Assembly: GCA_026004615.1 (NCBI GenBank)
Contig: BPJM01000009.1
Location: 82,389 to 146,388, forward strand
Length of the DNA stretch: 64,000 nucleotides
Direction: 5' to 3'
DNA from: Planctomycetota bacterium
Lineage (GTDB): Bacteria; Planctomycetota; J058; J103
Under the pieces are notes generated by a model. The model had not been told where the DNA came from. It saw nothing but the letters and a program-made list of their open reading frames with translations, and ran no database searches. Position 1 is the stretch's first letter. Each line of letters begins with the position of its first letter. The translations under genes were made by a program, and so were the position numbers. This document shows, in pieces, positions 7,368 to 16,946 of this stretch.

Positions 7368-9484
7368 GACGGGTTGTATGCCTGCCCTTCGTCTGAGGGT
7401 GTGGGTTGAGGTCCGCCTTCCGGCGCAGCAGGCTCACCCGGGGGCGCCGGTGTCTCGCCGGCCGCTGGCGGAGCCCCGCCCTCCCCCTCGACAGCAGGCG
7501 GCCCGGCCGCGCCCGCAGCCGCAGGCGCCCCCGCAGGCGCGGCCTCGCTCGTCTCCGGCCCCATGGGTTCTCCAGCCTTGGCGCCATCCGTCTCCGGCGT
7601 CTTGGCCCCGCGGGGCCGCTCGTCGCCGTACTTGTCCTTCAGATACTTGTGGTAGAAGAAGTCATTGGCCTGGTGAATCTGGTACTGACGCGCGAAGACA
7701 TCCGCCTGGTCCTGGCGCGTCCGGATGATCCGCGGCGTGATGAAGATGATCAGGTTCTCCACGATGTTGTCGGTGCTGGTGAAGCTGAACAGGTTGCCGA
7801 TCAGCGGAATCGACGACAGGATCGGGATCCGCTGGTGGACCTCGGTCACCGTCTCCTGCATGAGCCCGCCGATCACCGCTGTATTGCGGTCGCGCACCAG
7901 CAGGTGGGTCACCACCGTCTGGTCCGCCAGCCGCGGCAGGTCGATGAAGGTGCTGAGCTGGGGGTTGCGAGGATCGGCAAACTCGATGCGCTCCAGTCCG
8001 CTCGGCTGATTGCCGGTCAGTCGCGTGACGCGCGGGATCACCGTCAAGATGATCTGATCGGTCTCGCGCACGATGTGCGGGGTGATGAACAGCGTGAATC
8101 CGATCTCGACCGGCGAGCTGTCGGCCTCCTCGATCGTGACCTGGACGTTGCCGTTCTGATCCTGGGTTGCCTTTTGCTCGGCGAAGGGGACCTTCTCGCC
8201 CACGAAGATGACGGCTGGCTGATCGTTGAGCGACAGCAGCGTCGGCGCCTGCGTCACCTTGCTCAGCCGGTCGACATCCACGTACTGAAACAGGACCTCC
8301 ATCTGCGAGAAGTCCAGCACCGCCGGCACCTGGAAGGCGCGGCCGAAGGTCTCCAGACCCTCGCCGAAGGCGAACGGGAACTGCCCCAGATTCGGCGCCA
8401 CGCCACCGGGGATCTGCGGCACGGCCGGCGTCGCACCATTGAGGTCGAGCACGCCGCGCAGGCCCGAGTTGCCCGGATCGCGCACCGGATCGCCGAGCCG
8501 GAGACCATCGCGCCAGAAGTTGTCGTTGGAGGTCGTGATGAACTTGACGTCGACGAAGACCTGCTGCGGCTCGACATCGATGCGGCGGATGAGCGCCTCG
8601 ATCTCGGCATGGGTAGTCGCGGTGGCGTGCACGATGAACGAGTTCGAGCCCGCGTCGTACTGCACCCGCTCGCCGAGTTCCGCATTCACGATCGTCTGCA
8701 GCGCCTTGAAGAGCGTGAAGTCCTCGAGCCCCTTGGGCACCGTCACATTGGCCACGAACAGGCCTCGCGCTCCCTCGGTCTGCCCCGCGCTCGCCTCGCG
8801 GCTGCTGATCATGGCCTTGTAGTCCGCCGGCGGCCGCAGATAGCTGAGCGGATAGACGCGGGTGGTGAGCTGCGCGCGCAAGGCCCCGGGCCGCACGATG
8901 CGGATGATGTCATCGGTCTCGCGTACCGCCACGTAGCCCGCGGTCTTGACGATGGTCTCCAGCGCCCGCCACCAGTGGACGTTGCGGAGGTTCAGCGACA
9001 CGGTCCCGGTGACATCGCTCGCCATGACGATGTTGCGGCCCGCCTGCCGCGCCAGCAGGTCGAGCACGACGCGGATGTCCGCGTCGGCGAACTCCATGCT
9101 CACCCGCGGCGGCTGGGTCAGGATGAACAGCCGCGGGCCGCGCTGCTCGATCTCGCAATCGGCGTCGCGCGCGACGATCTCCAGCACCTGGCGCCACGGC
9201 AGGTTGATCAGCCGGACGTTGACCACCTCGGCGATCATCGGATCGACATAGATGTTGACCCCCGCCTTGCGCTCGATCTCCCGCACCACCGAGCGCAGAT
9301 CCCGATCCACCGCCACGATCGAGATGTACACCTGGCGGCCCTCCGGCTGCTCCTGCACCTCGCCGTCGGCCACCTCGGGTGGCGCCGCGACCTGCGCCGC
9401 GACCGGTCTCGCCCCAGCCAACATCGAAGCGCCGAGAGCAGCCGCCGCCACCAGCCTCGCGCCTCTGGACGCTGTCCCCAGCAT
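7316..9484 (-). CDS. pilQ: Type IV pilus secretin PilQ
   Basis: 722 residues starting at ATG 9484 behind GGGGGAAGG, with a cleavable signal peptide ending ARPVAAQ. Two short STN/N0-like modules follow (from about residue 50), then an N1 domain and the secretin barrel. The secretin signature is in VTHLLVRDRNTAVIGGLMQE and IPLIGNLFSFTSTDNIVENL. It forms the outer-membrane channel through which the pilus exits. The C-terminal 75 residues are Pro/Ala/Glu-rich and atypical. It is last of the pil genes, 190 bases downstream of the PilP-like gene, and its end overlaps rng. Confidence 0.92.
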   Translation of the reverse strand: MLGTASRGARLVAAAALGASMLAGARPVAAQVAAPPEVADGEVQEQPEGRQVYISIVAVDRDLRSVVREIERKAGVNIYVDPMIAEVVNVRLINLPWRQVLEIVARDADCEIEQRGPRLFILTQPPRVSMEFADADIRVVLDLLARQAGRNIVMASDVTGTVSLNLRNVHWWRALETIVKTAGYVAVRETDDIIRIVRPGALRAQLTTRVYPLSYLRPPADYKAMISSREASAGQTEGARGLFVANVTVPKGLEDFTLFKALQTIVNAELGERVQYDAGSNSFIVHATATTHAEIEALIRRIDVEPQQVFVDVKFITTSNDNFWRDGLRLGDPVRDPGNSGLRGVLDLNGATPAVPQIPGGVAPNLGQFPFAFGEGLETFGRAFQVPAVLDFSQMEVLFQYVDVDRLSKVTQAPTLLSLNDQPAVIFVGEKVPFAEQKATQDQNGNVQVTIEEADSSPVEIGFTLFITPHIVRETDQIILTVIPRVTRLTGNQPSGLERIEFADPRNPQLSTFIDLPRLADQTVVTHLLVRDRNTAVIGGLMQETVTEVHQRIPILSSIPLIGNLFSFTSTDNIVENLIIFITPRIIRTRQDQADVFARQYQIHQANDFFYHKYLKDKYGDERPRGAKTPETDGAKAGEPMGPETSEAAPAGAPAAAGAAGPPAVEGEGGAPPAAGETPAPPGEPAAPEGGPQPTPSDEGQAYNPSWRGECSSMRSSPRRSA

Positions 9485-9674
9485 GCCTTCCCCCTCTATC
9501 GCACCCCGTGCGCGCCGGCCGGGCGTCAGCCCACACACGTCGCGCACCGGCAAACCGTTCGCAACACGCACCCGGACGCGTCGCCTCCGGCCGTCCGCCC
9601 GCGCAATCCCCACCCGGTTGCGCGGACCGCGACGCCCACCGGCGAGCACTGCCGCCGGCCGGCAGTGGCGTGGC

Positions 9675-11190
9675 TCACCCCTCCTTCAGGTCGCGTTCGA
9701 ACTCCAGCCCCTTGTACGAAAACCTCACCTTGCCCCGCTTGATCGTGACCACCCGCAGGTCGCCGATCGGGTTGCCGCGGGTATCGTAGACGATGTCGCC
9801 CTCGCCCACGATCCGGTTGTTGACGATCGCCTTCGCCACCCCCCCCGCCGACCACGGTGGCGGTCACCCCGATCGCAAACCGGCCGATCTCCTCCAGCAC
9901 GCGCGCATTGTGCTCGATCATGCGCCCGCGCGCCTTCAGATCCTCCGCCGCCTGGGCGAAGCTCGGATCGGTCTGGACCATCCGCTCGGCGTGCTGCCGC
10001 AGCCGCTCCCACAGGTCGAACACCCGGCTGAATCGCTGTTGCGCCACCGCCTCCTGCATCTCGGCGAGCATGCGCTCGCCCTGCGCGAACAGGCCCCGCA
10101 ACAGCAGGCTTCGCACCACCGGCTTCTGGCGCTGCGCCTCCTCCTTGAGCTTCTCGAACAGCCCCGCCACCTCGAGATCCCGGATGGAACTCTCGTGCCG
10201 GATGAGGTCTTCGATCTCCAGCCACACCGTGGCGATGGCCTCGAAATCCTCGTTCGCGATGTGCTCCTTGAGCCGGTCGACCAGGGCGTTCAGCCGCTGC
10301 ACCAGCTCCCTCTGGCGCTGCAGCGTGAACGCATCCGCCGGCGTGCTCGCCGGCTCGCCGGGGCCCGTCGCGACCGCCCCCGGCGCCGTCTTGCGCGGCA
10401 GCGGATTGCGGAACGGATCCCGCACCACCTCACCCAGCGTCACCTCCGCCGGCGCCTTGACGATATCGATCTGCAGCTTGATGTCGTCCCGAAACAGCTT
10501 CAGCTCCTGGTAGTTGTCGATCGCCCACAGCACATTGGCGCCCAGGCGCGCCGCATGCACCAGCCGCCCCCGCACGCGCTGCAGGATCTGGTCCTTCCGG
10601 GCGACGTCGCGCTCCCCCCCCGCGGTCCGGGACTCCACCCGCGCCATCGCCAGCAGGGCCACGATGTTGTCCGGTTCCGCGGCCAGCACCTTCTCGTAGA
10701 TCTCGCGCGCCTGCTCCAGCTTGCCCGTCTCGAAATAGCACTCCGCCAGCCGGTAGCGGAACTCCGGGATGTGCTCCGCCCGCTCCGCCAGCCGCGCGTA
10801 CATGGCGGTTGCCTTCTGGAAGTTGCCCGCCTTGAACTCGTGCTCGGCCTCTTCTTCCAGTGCCTGGAGCTCGTAGGGCAGCTCCGGGGGCGGCGCCACC
10901 GACTCGATCGTGGAGCGCTTCTGATCGAGGTAGACCTCGTACTCCGCCGGATCGATGCCGCCCGAGCCGTCGCGGTCGAAGGTATCGAACGGCGCGTCGA
11001 AGATCTCCCACTCCGGCCGGGTCAACCGCCCGTCGCCGTCGACGTCCACATCCTCGAAACGCGGCAATACCGGCTGGCCGACACCGGCACCGGCTGGCGG
11101 CGCGGCCTGCTGCGCCACCGCCGCCCCCCCGCCCGCTCCGACAGCCACCACTGCGAGGACGGCGGCACGACTCCACCGCAACGCCGGCAT
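9675..11190 (-). CDS. EF-hand/TPR protein with PilP-like C-terminus, in the pilP position
   Basis: About 504 residues once a one-base excess is removed. Start ATG 11190 has GGAGGG 8 bases upstream; an upstream ATG at 11247 overlaps the pilO stop. After a signal peptide (ending AVAQQ) there are two canonical EF-hand loops, DVDGDGRLTRPE and DRDGSGGIDPAE, then TPR-like helices (about residues 110-200), a long coiled helical region, and a small beta-rich C-terminus (NNRIVGEGDIVYDTRGNPIG, then RGKVRFSYKGLEFERDL). That last piece resembles the PilP/GspC homology region that docks on the secretin. The frame breaks at an eight-base G/C run near 9838-9846; without it, the C-terminus is lost. Lies between pilO and pilQ, where pilP is expected. 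Confidence 0.6.
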
Positions 11191-11248
11191 GGCGTAGGCC
11201 CTCCGTCTCCAGCCGCTCCCCACGCTGCCCATGCCCCGCAGCCTCATC

Positions 11249-11818
11249 TCATGCCTGCGCCTTGTAGAAAAACGCGCTCACCTTGACGAACACCGTGAGC
11301 GGGCGGACCTCCTCCTGACCCTTGCCCGCCGGCGTCAACTTCATCTCGTCGATGCGGAGCAGGTTCGGATGGCGCTCGACCATGGCAGCGAACTTCAGCA
11401 CGTTGGCGAACGTACCCTCCAGATTCATGGTCACGCCGACCTGCACCACGTTCTTGCCCAGGCCGGGCAGGTCGGTCCGCGGCTCGCTCACCACGGTCGG
11501 CCCCAGCACCAGCCGCGCCGCTGCCACGTACCGGTTGAGCCCCTCCAGCAGCTTGTCCTCACTGCGGGACTCGGAATACAGCGGCAGCAGCTGGATCACG
11601 TCGACGAACGAGTCGTCGATCTCCTTCAGCAATGCCTCGCGCGCCGGCTTCGTCGCGATCTTGGCCTGGTAGGCGTCGATCTCCCGCTCCAGGTCGGCGA
11701 TCGCCTGGCGGGTCTGTTCGTTCTCCGCATACTTGGAGTAGGTACTCGCCGCCAGTCCGCCGAAGATGACCAGGAAGCAGATCGCGATCACGACGACGAT
11801 CCGGGTGCCGCGTCCCAT
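11249..11818 (-). CDS. pilO: Type IV pilus inner-membrane assembly protein PilO
   Basis: 189 residues: one N-terminal membrane helix (RIVVVIAICFLVIFGGLAA), a periplasmic coiled coil (about residues 30-65) and a ferredoxin-like domain, the usual PilO layout. PilO pairs with PilN in the inner-membrane alignment complex that links PilM to PilP and PilQ. It begins 19 bases after pilN and its stop codon lies 58 bases before the chosen start of the PilP-like gene. Confidence 0.85.
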   Translation of the reverse strand: MGRGTRIVVVIAICFLVIFGGLAASTYSKYAENEQTRQAIADLEREIDAYQAKIATKPAREALLKEIDDSFVDVIQLLPLYSESRSEDKLLEGLNRYVAAARLVLGPTVVSEPRTDLPGLGKNVVQVGVTMNLEGTFANVLKFAAMVERHPNLLRIDEMKLTPAGKGQEEVRPLTVFVKVSAFFYKAQA

Positions 11819-11837
11819 GGTCCCGCCCTCCTCCCCT

Positions 11838-12482
11838 TCAGCGCCGGCGCCCCGGCGCCGGCGCTGGCTGGCCCGCCGGCTTCGGCTGTTCGAACGGCCG
11901 CAGGGGCAGGGTCACGTTGAAGCTCAGCATCTTCGGCTCCACGAACTCCTCACCCGTGCGCCGCACGTCGATGCGCGGCGCCGAGACGGTCGCGAAGTGA
12001 TGGAAGAAGTTGGTGTGCGAGCGGAGGAGCTGGCGGAACTCGGTGAACCGCTGCATGTTGGTTCCACGGGCGTTGCACGCCAGCTGCAGCTCGCCCTCGC
12101 CCTTGTCACCGCGCCGCAACGAGAGCGAGTCCAGCCACACGAAGTCGGGCATGAGGCGCGCCAGCTCATGCAGCTTCAGGCTCCAGGGCAGGCGCGCCTC
12201 GGCCACCTTGAGCATGGTGTCGACGCGGGCGCGGCCCTCGCGGATCCGCTGGTTCAGCTGGTCGACCTTCTGTGCCTCCTCCCGCCTGGCGGTGCGGATC
12301 AACTCCAGCTCGTCCTTGCGCTCCTGCAACCGCGCCGCCTCCCCGACCTGCACGACGAGCAGGGAGAAGACACCGCCGATGAGCACGATCGCCGCGAGCA
12401 GGCTGAAGAACACCGGCCGCGGTGTGCGCTCGACCGTGCGGTACTGCGGCGGCAGCAGGTTGATCTCGATCATGCCCAGCAT
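11838..12482 (-). CDS. pilN: Type IV pilus inner-membrane assembly protein PilN
   Basis: 214 residues. The N-terminal MIEINLLPPQYR is the diagnostic PilN segment that binds PilM in the cytoplasm. It is followed by a single membrane helix (FSLLAAIVLIGGVFSLLVV), a coiled coil and a ferredoxin-like periplasmic domain. ATG at 12482 is used; ATG 12473 is the alternative that gives the MIEIN start directly. The C-terminus is Pro-rich. Confidence 0.88.
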   Translation of the reverse strand: MLGMIEINLLPPQYRTVERTPRPVFFSLLAAIVLIGGVFSLLVVQVGEAARLQERKDELELIRTARREEAQKVDQLNQRIREGRARVDTMLKVAEARLPWSLKLHELARLMPDFVWLDSLSLRRGDKGEGELQLACNARGTNMQRFTEFRQLLRSHTNFFHHFATVSAPRIDVRRTGEEFVEPKMLSFNVTLPLRPFEQPKPAGQPAPAPGRRR

Positions 12483-12546
12483 CGTCGCTCTCCGTCCGGC
12501 CCGCCGCCGCTCTCGGCGCCAGCGGCCCCCCTCTGCCCGCGCGCGC

Positions 12547-13593
12547 TCACAACCGGCCCCGGATGCGCGAGGCGAGCCCCACCACCACCGCCATCTGCCC
12601 CGCCCGCGCCAGCACGGATTTCTGGTCGATCCGCTCGGTGCGCATGGGCAGGTTCTCCAGCGGGTCCCAGAAGACGATCGGCTTGTCGAAGCTCCCCTCG
12701 AACGTCCGCGCCAGGCCCGGTAGCTTGGCACTGCCGCCCGAGATGTAGACCTCTTCGACCTCCTTCTCGAACTGGTTCTCGAAGTAGTCGAACGAGAGCT
12801 GGATCTCGTTGCCGAGATCGTCCAGAGTCGGCAGGATGCACTCCTCGACCTCACCCACGCGGTCGCGCGGGTCGATCTTGAGCGCCTCGGCCTCCGCCTC
12901 GTCGATCCCCAGGCGGCGTGCGATCGCCTCGGTGAAGTCGTTGCCAGCCAGGTAGACCTCGCGGGTGAAATACGAGGTCTTGCCCCGCAGGATGTTGATG
13001 TTGGTCTTGTTGGCACCGATATCGATCAGCGCCACCACCTTGTCGTCGAACTCGCGCTCGCGGTTGGAGCAGATCGTGTGCAGCTCGAAGGCGTTGCCGA
13101 GCGCAAAGGCGTCCACATCGATCGCCGCCGGCTGCAGCCCACACTCCCGCAGCAGCGCCACGTGCTCCTCGATCAGGCTCTTCTTCACCGCCACCAGCAG
13201 GACCTTCATCTCGGGCTGCTGGCCCTCGCCGCGCCCGGTGTCGCGCTCCAGGATCTGCGTGTCGAGGATGACCTCCTCGACCTCGAACGGGATGTACTTG
13301 TCCGCCTCGTAGCGCACCGCACTCCGCAACTGCTCCTGCGGCATCTGCGGCATGTTCACGTAGCGGACGATGACCGAACGACCCGAGACCGCCGTCACGA
13401 CCCGGCGCGTGCGGAAGCCCCCGCTCCGGAAGACCTCCTTGACCGCCAGCCGCGTCTCCTCGGGCGTATGGATGCGGCTGGAGGCGAAGCCGGTGATCGC
13501 ATACCCATCGCCGCCGACGCGCTGCATCTCCAGCGCCTTGACCTCGCTCGACCCGATGTCGAGGCCGACCACCCGGTTCTGCTTGCCGAACAT
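12547..13593 (-). CDS. pilM: Type IV pilus cytoplasmic actin-like protein PilM
   Basis: 348 residues with the actin/FtsA-like ATPase fold: phosphate-1 motif VGLDIGSSEVKALEM at the N-terminus, phosphate-2 ALIDIGANKTNINIL in the middle and adenosine motif VYISGGSAKLPGL near the C-terminus. PilM polymerises or forms a ring beneath the inner membrane and recruits PilN. It is the first gene of the pil operon. A 358-base gap separates it from the PTS operon upstream. Confidence 0.92.
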   Translation of the reverse strand: MFGKQNRVVGLDIGSSEVKALEMQRVGGDGYAITGFASSRIHTPEETRLAVKEVFRSGGFRTRRVVTAVSGRSVIVRYVNMPQMPQEQLRSAVRYEADKYIPFEVEEVILDTQILERDTGRGEGQQPEMKVLLVAVKKSLIEEHVALLRECGLQPAAIDVDAFALGNAFELHTICSNREREFDDKVVALIDIGANKTNINILRGKTSYFTREVYLAGNDFTEAIARRLGIDEAEAEALKIDPRDRVGEVEECILPTLDDLGNEIQLSFDYFENQFEKEVEEVYISGGSAKLPGLARTFEGSFDKPIVFWDPLENLPMRTERIDQKSVLARAGQMAVVVGLASRIRGRL

Positions 13594-13951
13594 GCGGCCC
13601 CCGTGCTCCTGTGCGCCGGCTCGCGCGCCCACGCCGGGCCACTGTACGCGAGCCGTCCGCGCAGCGTCAACAAGGCGTGGCCGGGCGCGACTCCGCCAGC
13701 CCCCGCCCCACCAGCGCAGCGGGCGTCTTGACTCCGGCCTCCAGTATACGGAGGCCCCCCGTCAGCCATCCGGCGCCGCCGCCTCCCCCAGGGCACCTCG
13801 ATCCCCCCGGGCGGCACCGGCTCCGCTGGCGCCCATTATCCGATGGGCCTGCGTGCAGCGCACGAACAGATCCGTGCGCCGGGCCCCGCGTGCGCCCGCC
13901 CTGGGCCCCCGGCACTCCCCGTCCCTGCCAGGGCGGCCACCCCGTGCCGCC
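13594..13951 (-). other. Intergenic region upstream of pilM, with a hairpin
   Basis: No coding sequence is supported here. At 13736-13756 there is a perfect 7-bp stem (GGCCTCC/GGAGGCC) with a 7-base loop AGTATAC. It has no T-tract on either strand, so it is either a weak terminator for the PTS operon or a leader hairpin of the pil transcript. The minus strand also has TATACT here, but no -35 at a useful distance. Confidence 0.35.
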
Positions 13952-15688
13952 TCAGAACAGCTCCGGGATGATGCGCCTGGCCTTCTCGCGCAGGTAGTTG
14001 TCGGTCTGGCGCGCGTCCGAAAAGGTGAAGATCCGGTCGACCACCTCCTCGGCCTCCCGCAGGGTGATCGAGCGCGTGACCTTCTTGACCTCGGGAATCG
14101 TACCCGGCGAGATCGAGAACGTGCGCAGTCCGAGGCCGATCAGCGGTATGGTGTAGATCGCCTCGCCCGACATCTCCCCGCACATGCTGACCTCGATGCC
14201 GTGCCGCCAGCCCGCTTCGATGACCGTGAGCAGCAGCCGCAGGATCGCCGGATGGGCCGGCTGGTACAGCTCGGCCACCCGCTCATTGACCCGGTCGACC
14301 GCGAGCGTGTACTGCACCAGGTCGTTCGTCCCGATCGAGAAGAACGCCACCTCGCGCGCCAGGAACTCGGCGATCAACGCAGCCGCCGGAACCTCGATCA
14401 TGATCCCGATCGGGATCCGGTCGTCGAACGGAACGTGGCTCTGCTCCAGCTCGTCCATGACGTCGCTGATGATCACCTTCGCCTTGCGCACCTCTTCCAG
14501 CGAGGCGATCATGGGCAGCATGAGCTTGATCGGACCGTAGGCGCTCGCCCGCAAGATGGCGCGCAGCTGCGTCTTGAACAGCTCCGGGCGCTGGAAGCAA
14601 TACCGGATCGAGCGGCATCCGAGGAAGGGGTTGGCCTCCCGCGGTGCCGCCATCCCCGCGCCGACCTTGTCCGCGCCCAGATCGAGGGTGCGCACGACCA
14701 GGGGACGATTGTCGCACTCCTCGACCGCCCGCAGGTAGGCGCGGAAATGCGCCTCCTCATCCGGCTCCTGGCCCTCGGCGTACAAAAACTCCGTCCGATA
14801 CAACCCGATCCCCTCGGCGCCGGCCTCCAGCGCCGGCCCGATCTCCTCGGGGAACTCGACGTTGGCCAGGATCGTCACCCGGTGGCCATCGCGCGTCTCC
14901 GCCGGCAGGTCGCGCAGCTCCGCCAGGTCGCGGGTGAACTCGATGAACTGGCGGCGGCGGGCGCGGTACTCCTTGAGCGTCTCCTCGTCCGGGTTGACGA
15001 TCACCCGCCCGCGCGTGCCGTCGATGATCACCAGATCGCCGCTGGCGATCTCGGCGCTGGCGGTCCCCAGCCCCACCACGGCCGGGATGCCGAGGGCGCG
15101 GGCCACGATCGCGGTGTGCGAGGTCCGCCCGCCGACGTCGGTCGCAAAACCCACGATGCGCGAGGTATCGAGGGTGGCGGTCTGCGAGGGCGTCAGATCG
15201 TGCGCGATCAAGACGACCTCCTCCTCGCCGCCCTTGTGCTCGCGCTGCGTGGTGCCGGCAAGAGCCCGCAACAGCCGCCGTTCCACGTCCTGGAAATCGG
15301 CGTCGCGCTGCCGCAGGTACTCGTCGCGCAGGGCGCGGATGGCCTGGATCTTCCGGCGGAACACGCGCGAGATGGCGTACTCGGCCGACAGCTGCTCCGC
15401 GCCGATCAGCCGGTGCAGCTCCTGCACCATGTCCGCATCCCGGAGCAGCATCTCGTGGAAGCGGAAGATCTGGATCGTCTCGCCGCCGAGCACCTCGCGG
15501 TAGCGCTCCTGCAGCTCGCGGATCTCCGCCCGCGCCTGCTCCAGCGCCCGCTCCAGCCGCTGCTGTTCAGCGGCGACCGCCTCCGGGGGCACGAACCGCT
15601 CGGCGATGTAGGGTTCTTCCGCCTCGAGCACGAAGGCGCGCTCGATCGCGATGCCGGGCGAGACGGGAATGCCGACCTTGACCTGCAC
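13952..15688 (-). CDS. ptsI: PTS enzyme I (phosphoenolpyruvate-protein phosphotransferase)
   Basis: 578 residues, the length of EI without an N-terminal GAF domain, so not PtsP. The phosphorylated histidine is in GGRTSHTAIVAR at about residue 190. The PEP-binding barrel shows EGIGLYRTEFLY, the FFSIGTNDLVQYTLAVDR motif and the catalytic cysteine in EVSMCGEMSG. It takes phosphate from PEP and passes it to HPr in the cytoplasm. ptsH lies 24 bases upstream and ptsN before that. No sugar permease is present, pointing to a regulatory (nitrogen-type) PTS. Confidence 0.93.
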   Translation of the reverse strand: MQVKVGIPVSPGIAIERAFVLEAEEPYIAERFVPPEAVAAEQQRLERALEQARAEIRELQERYREVLGGETIQIFRFHEMLLRDADMVQELHRLIGAEQLSAEYAISRVFRRKIQAIRALRDEYLRQRDADFQDVERRLLRALAGTTQREHKGGEEEVVLIAHDLTPSQTATLDTSRIVGFATDVGGRTSHTAIVARALGIPAVVGLGTASAEIASGDLVIIDGTRGRVIVNPDEETLKEYRARRRQFIEFTRDLAELRDLPAETRDGHRVTILANVEFPEEIGPALEAGAEGIGLYRTEFLYAEGQEPDEEAHFRAYLRAVEECDNRPLVVRTLDLGADKVGAGMAAPREANPFLGCRSIRYCFQRPELFKTQLRAILRASAYGPIKLMLPMIASLEEVRKAKVIISDVMDELEQSHVPFDDRIPIGIMIEVPAAALIAEFLAREVAFFSIGTNDLVQYTLAVDRVNERVAELYQPAHPAILRLLLTVIEAGWRHGIEVSMCGEMSGEAIYTIPLIGLGLRTFSISPGTIPEVKKVTRSITLREAEEVVDRIFTFSDARQTDNYLREKARRIIPELF

Positions 15689-15712
15689 GATGCGTTCCTT
15701 CGGCCCGGTCGC

Positions 15713-15985
15713 TCACTCCTCGTGGAACCGCGCCTCGACCAGCTCCGCAATCGCGGCCACCGCCTGCTCGGCGTCCTCGCCGCTCGCCCGCACCACCAGC
15801 CGCGAGCCCTGCTCGGCCGCCAGCATGATGAGTTCGAAGATGGACTTGCCGTTGACGACCTGGCCGTCCTTCTCGACCTTGATCTCGCTGGTATAGCGGT
15901 TGGCCACCTCGGCGAACAGCGTCGCCGGCCGAGCGTGCAGCCCGTAGCGGTTCTTCAGCTCCAGCTCGCGTTCGACCGTCGGCAC
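15713..15985 (-). CDS. ptsH: PTS phosphocarrier protein HPr
   Basis: 90 residues. The active histidine is His17 in YGLHARPA. Ser48 in NGKSIFELIMLA corresponds to the regulatory serine (Ser46) that HPr kinase phosphorylates in bacteria that have one; no HPr kinase gene is in the window. It shuttles phosphate from EI to the EIIA proteins. Spacing is 7 bases to ptsN and 24 bases to ptsI. Confidence 0.93.
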   Translation of the reverse strand: MPTVERELELKNRYGLHARPATLFAEVANRYTSEIKVEKDGQVVNGKSIFELIMLAAEQGSRLVVRASGEDAEQAVAAIAELVEARFHEE

Positions 15986-15992
15986 GCCGCGT

Positions 15993-16484
15993 TCAGCCCT
16001 CGGCCACCTCGCTCAACAGCGCGAGCACCTCCGCCTCGTTCCGCGCCTCGCTCAGAAACTTCACGAACCGCTCGTTGCGCGCCAGCCCCGCGATCTTCTG
16101 CAGCACCCGCAGCTGCGCGGCCGAGCCCTGCTGCGGCGAGATCATGAGGAAGAACAGCCGGCAGGGCTCCCCGTCGATCGCGTGGTAGTCGATGCCGGCG
16201 AGGCTGCGGCCGAAAGCCCCGACCAGCGCCTGTACCCGATCGCACGCCTTGACATGCGGGATGGCGAGCCCGTGGCCGATCCCGGTGGAGCCGAGCTGTT
16301 CGCGCTTCTGCACCAGCTCGACGACGTGATCGCGGTCCTCCTTCGCCAGCCGGCCCGCCGCGACCAGGATGTCGACCAGCTCGGCGATCACCCCCGGCTT
16401 GTCGCGTGCCTTGAGATCGAGCCGGATCACCTCCTCGCTCAAGAAGCCCAGAAGCCCTTCCACGGGTGTTCCTTTCCGCATCAT
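15993..16484 (-). CDS. ptsN: PTS EIIA protein, nitrogen-regulatory type
   Basis: 163 residues with the PTS_EIIA type 2 fold. GHGLAIPHVKACD carries the phosphorylatable histidine (His77). The start is ATG 16484, with a second ATG directly after it. There is no attached HPr, EIIB or EIIC domain, so it is an output protein whose phosphorylation state would regulate partners rather than import sugar. It sits between hpf and ptsH, the classic rpoN-hpf-ptsN neighbourhood but without rpoN. Two further EIIA proteins are at 36-37 kb. Confidence 0.88.
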   Translation of the reverse strand: MMRKGTPVEGLLGFLSEEVIRLDLKARDKPGVIAELVDILVAAGRLAKEDRDHVVELVQKREQLGSTGIGHGLAIPHVKACDRVQALVGAFGRSLAGIDYHAIDGEPCRLFFLMISPQQGSAAQLRVLQKIAGLARNERFVKFLSEARNEAEVLALLSEVAEG

Positions 16485-16501
16485 CGTGCGCCCTCGCCTC
16501 A

Positions 16502-16900
16502 CTACGCGCCGGCTGTTCGCTCGCGGCCTTCCTCCTCGAGCTCTGTCGCCGCGGCAGCCTCGGCTCCCGCCAGCGCCTCTCCCAGCCGCGGGGTCGCCCC
16601 GTGCCGATTGCGATCCACCTTGACCCGCTCCTTGTGGCGCCCCAGCTGCCGGTCGATCTTGTCGACCAGCAGATCGATCGCTGCGTACAGATCGTCGTGC
16701 TCCGCACGCGCCACCAGCGGCCCGCCGACCTTCGGCCGCGCGATGACCTCGGCCACCCGCCGAGCCCCGTCGGCACCCAGCACCACGCTCGCCTCTTGCA
16801 CCAGGTCGTTGTGGCGCTGCAGCCGCGCCAGCTTCTCCGTCGCGTACGCCCGCAGCGCCTCGGTCAGCTCCAGGTGGCGCGCCGTGATGTCGATCCGCAC
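16502..16900 (-). CDS. hpf: Ribosome hibernation-promoting factor (HPF/YfiA family)
   Basis: 132 residues from GTG 16900, which has GGAGGAGG upstream. VRIDITARHLELTEALRAYA starts the double-stranded RNA-binding-like fold, and KIDRQLGRHKERVKVDRNRH is its basic C-terminal helix. The tail is short and acidic, so this is the short form without the dimerisation domain of long HPF. It binds the 30S decoding region and inactivates ribosomes in stationary phase. Neighbouring ptsN follows after 17 bases. Confidence 0.88.
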   Translation of the reverse strand: MRIDITARHLELTEALRAYATEKLARLQRHNDLVQEASVVLGADGARRVAEVIARPKVGGPLVARAEHDDLYAAIDLLVDKIDRQLGRHKERVKVDRNRHGATPRLGEALAGAEAAAATELEEEGRERTAGA

Positions 16901-16946
16901 CGTCCAGCTCCTCCTCCCACCCCCACGCACCGCATGCCACTGCGCC

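Noticed and set aside
13736..13756. Hairpin AGTATAC loop as a pilM operator
   Set aside because: The stem is real, but without a T-tract, copies elsewhere or a matching promoter I only list it as a hairpin.
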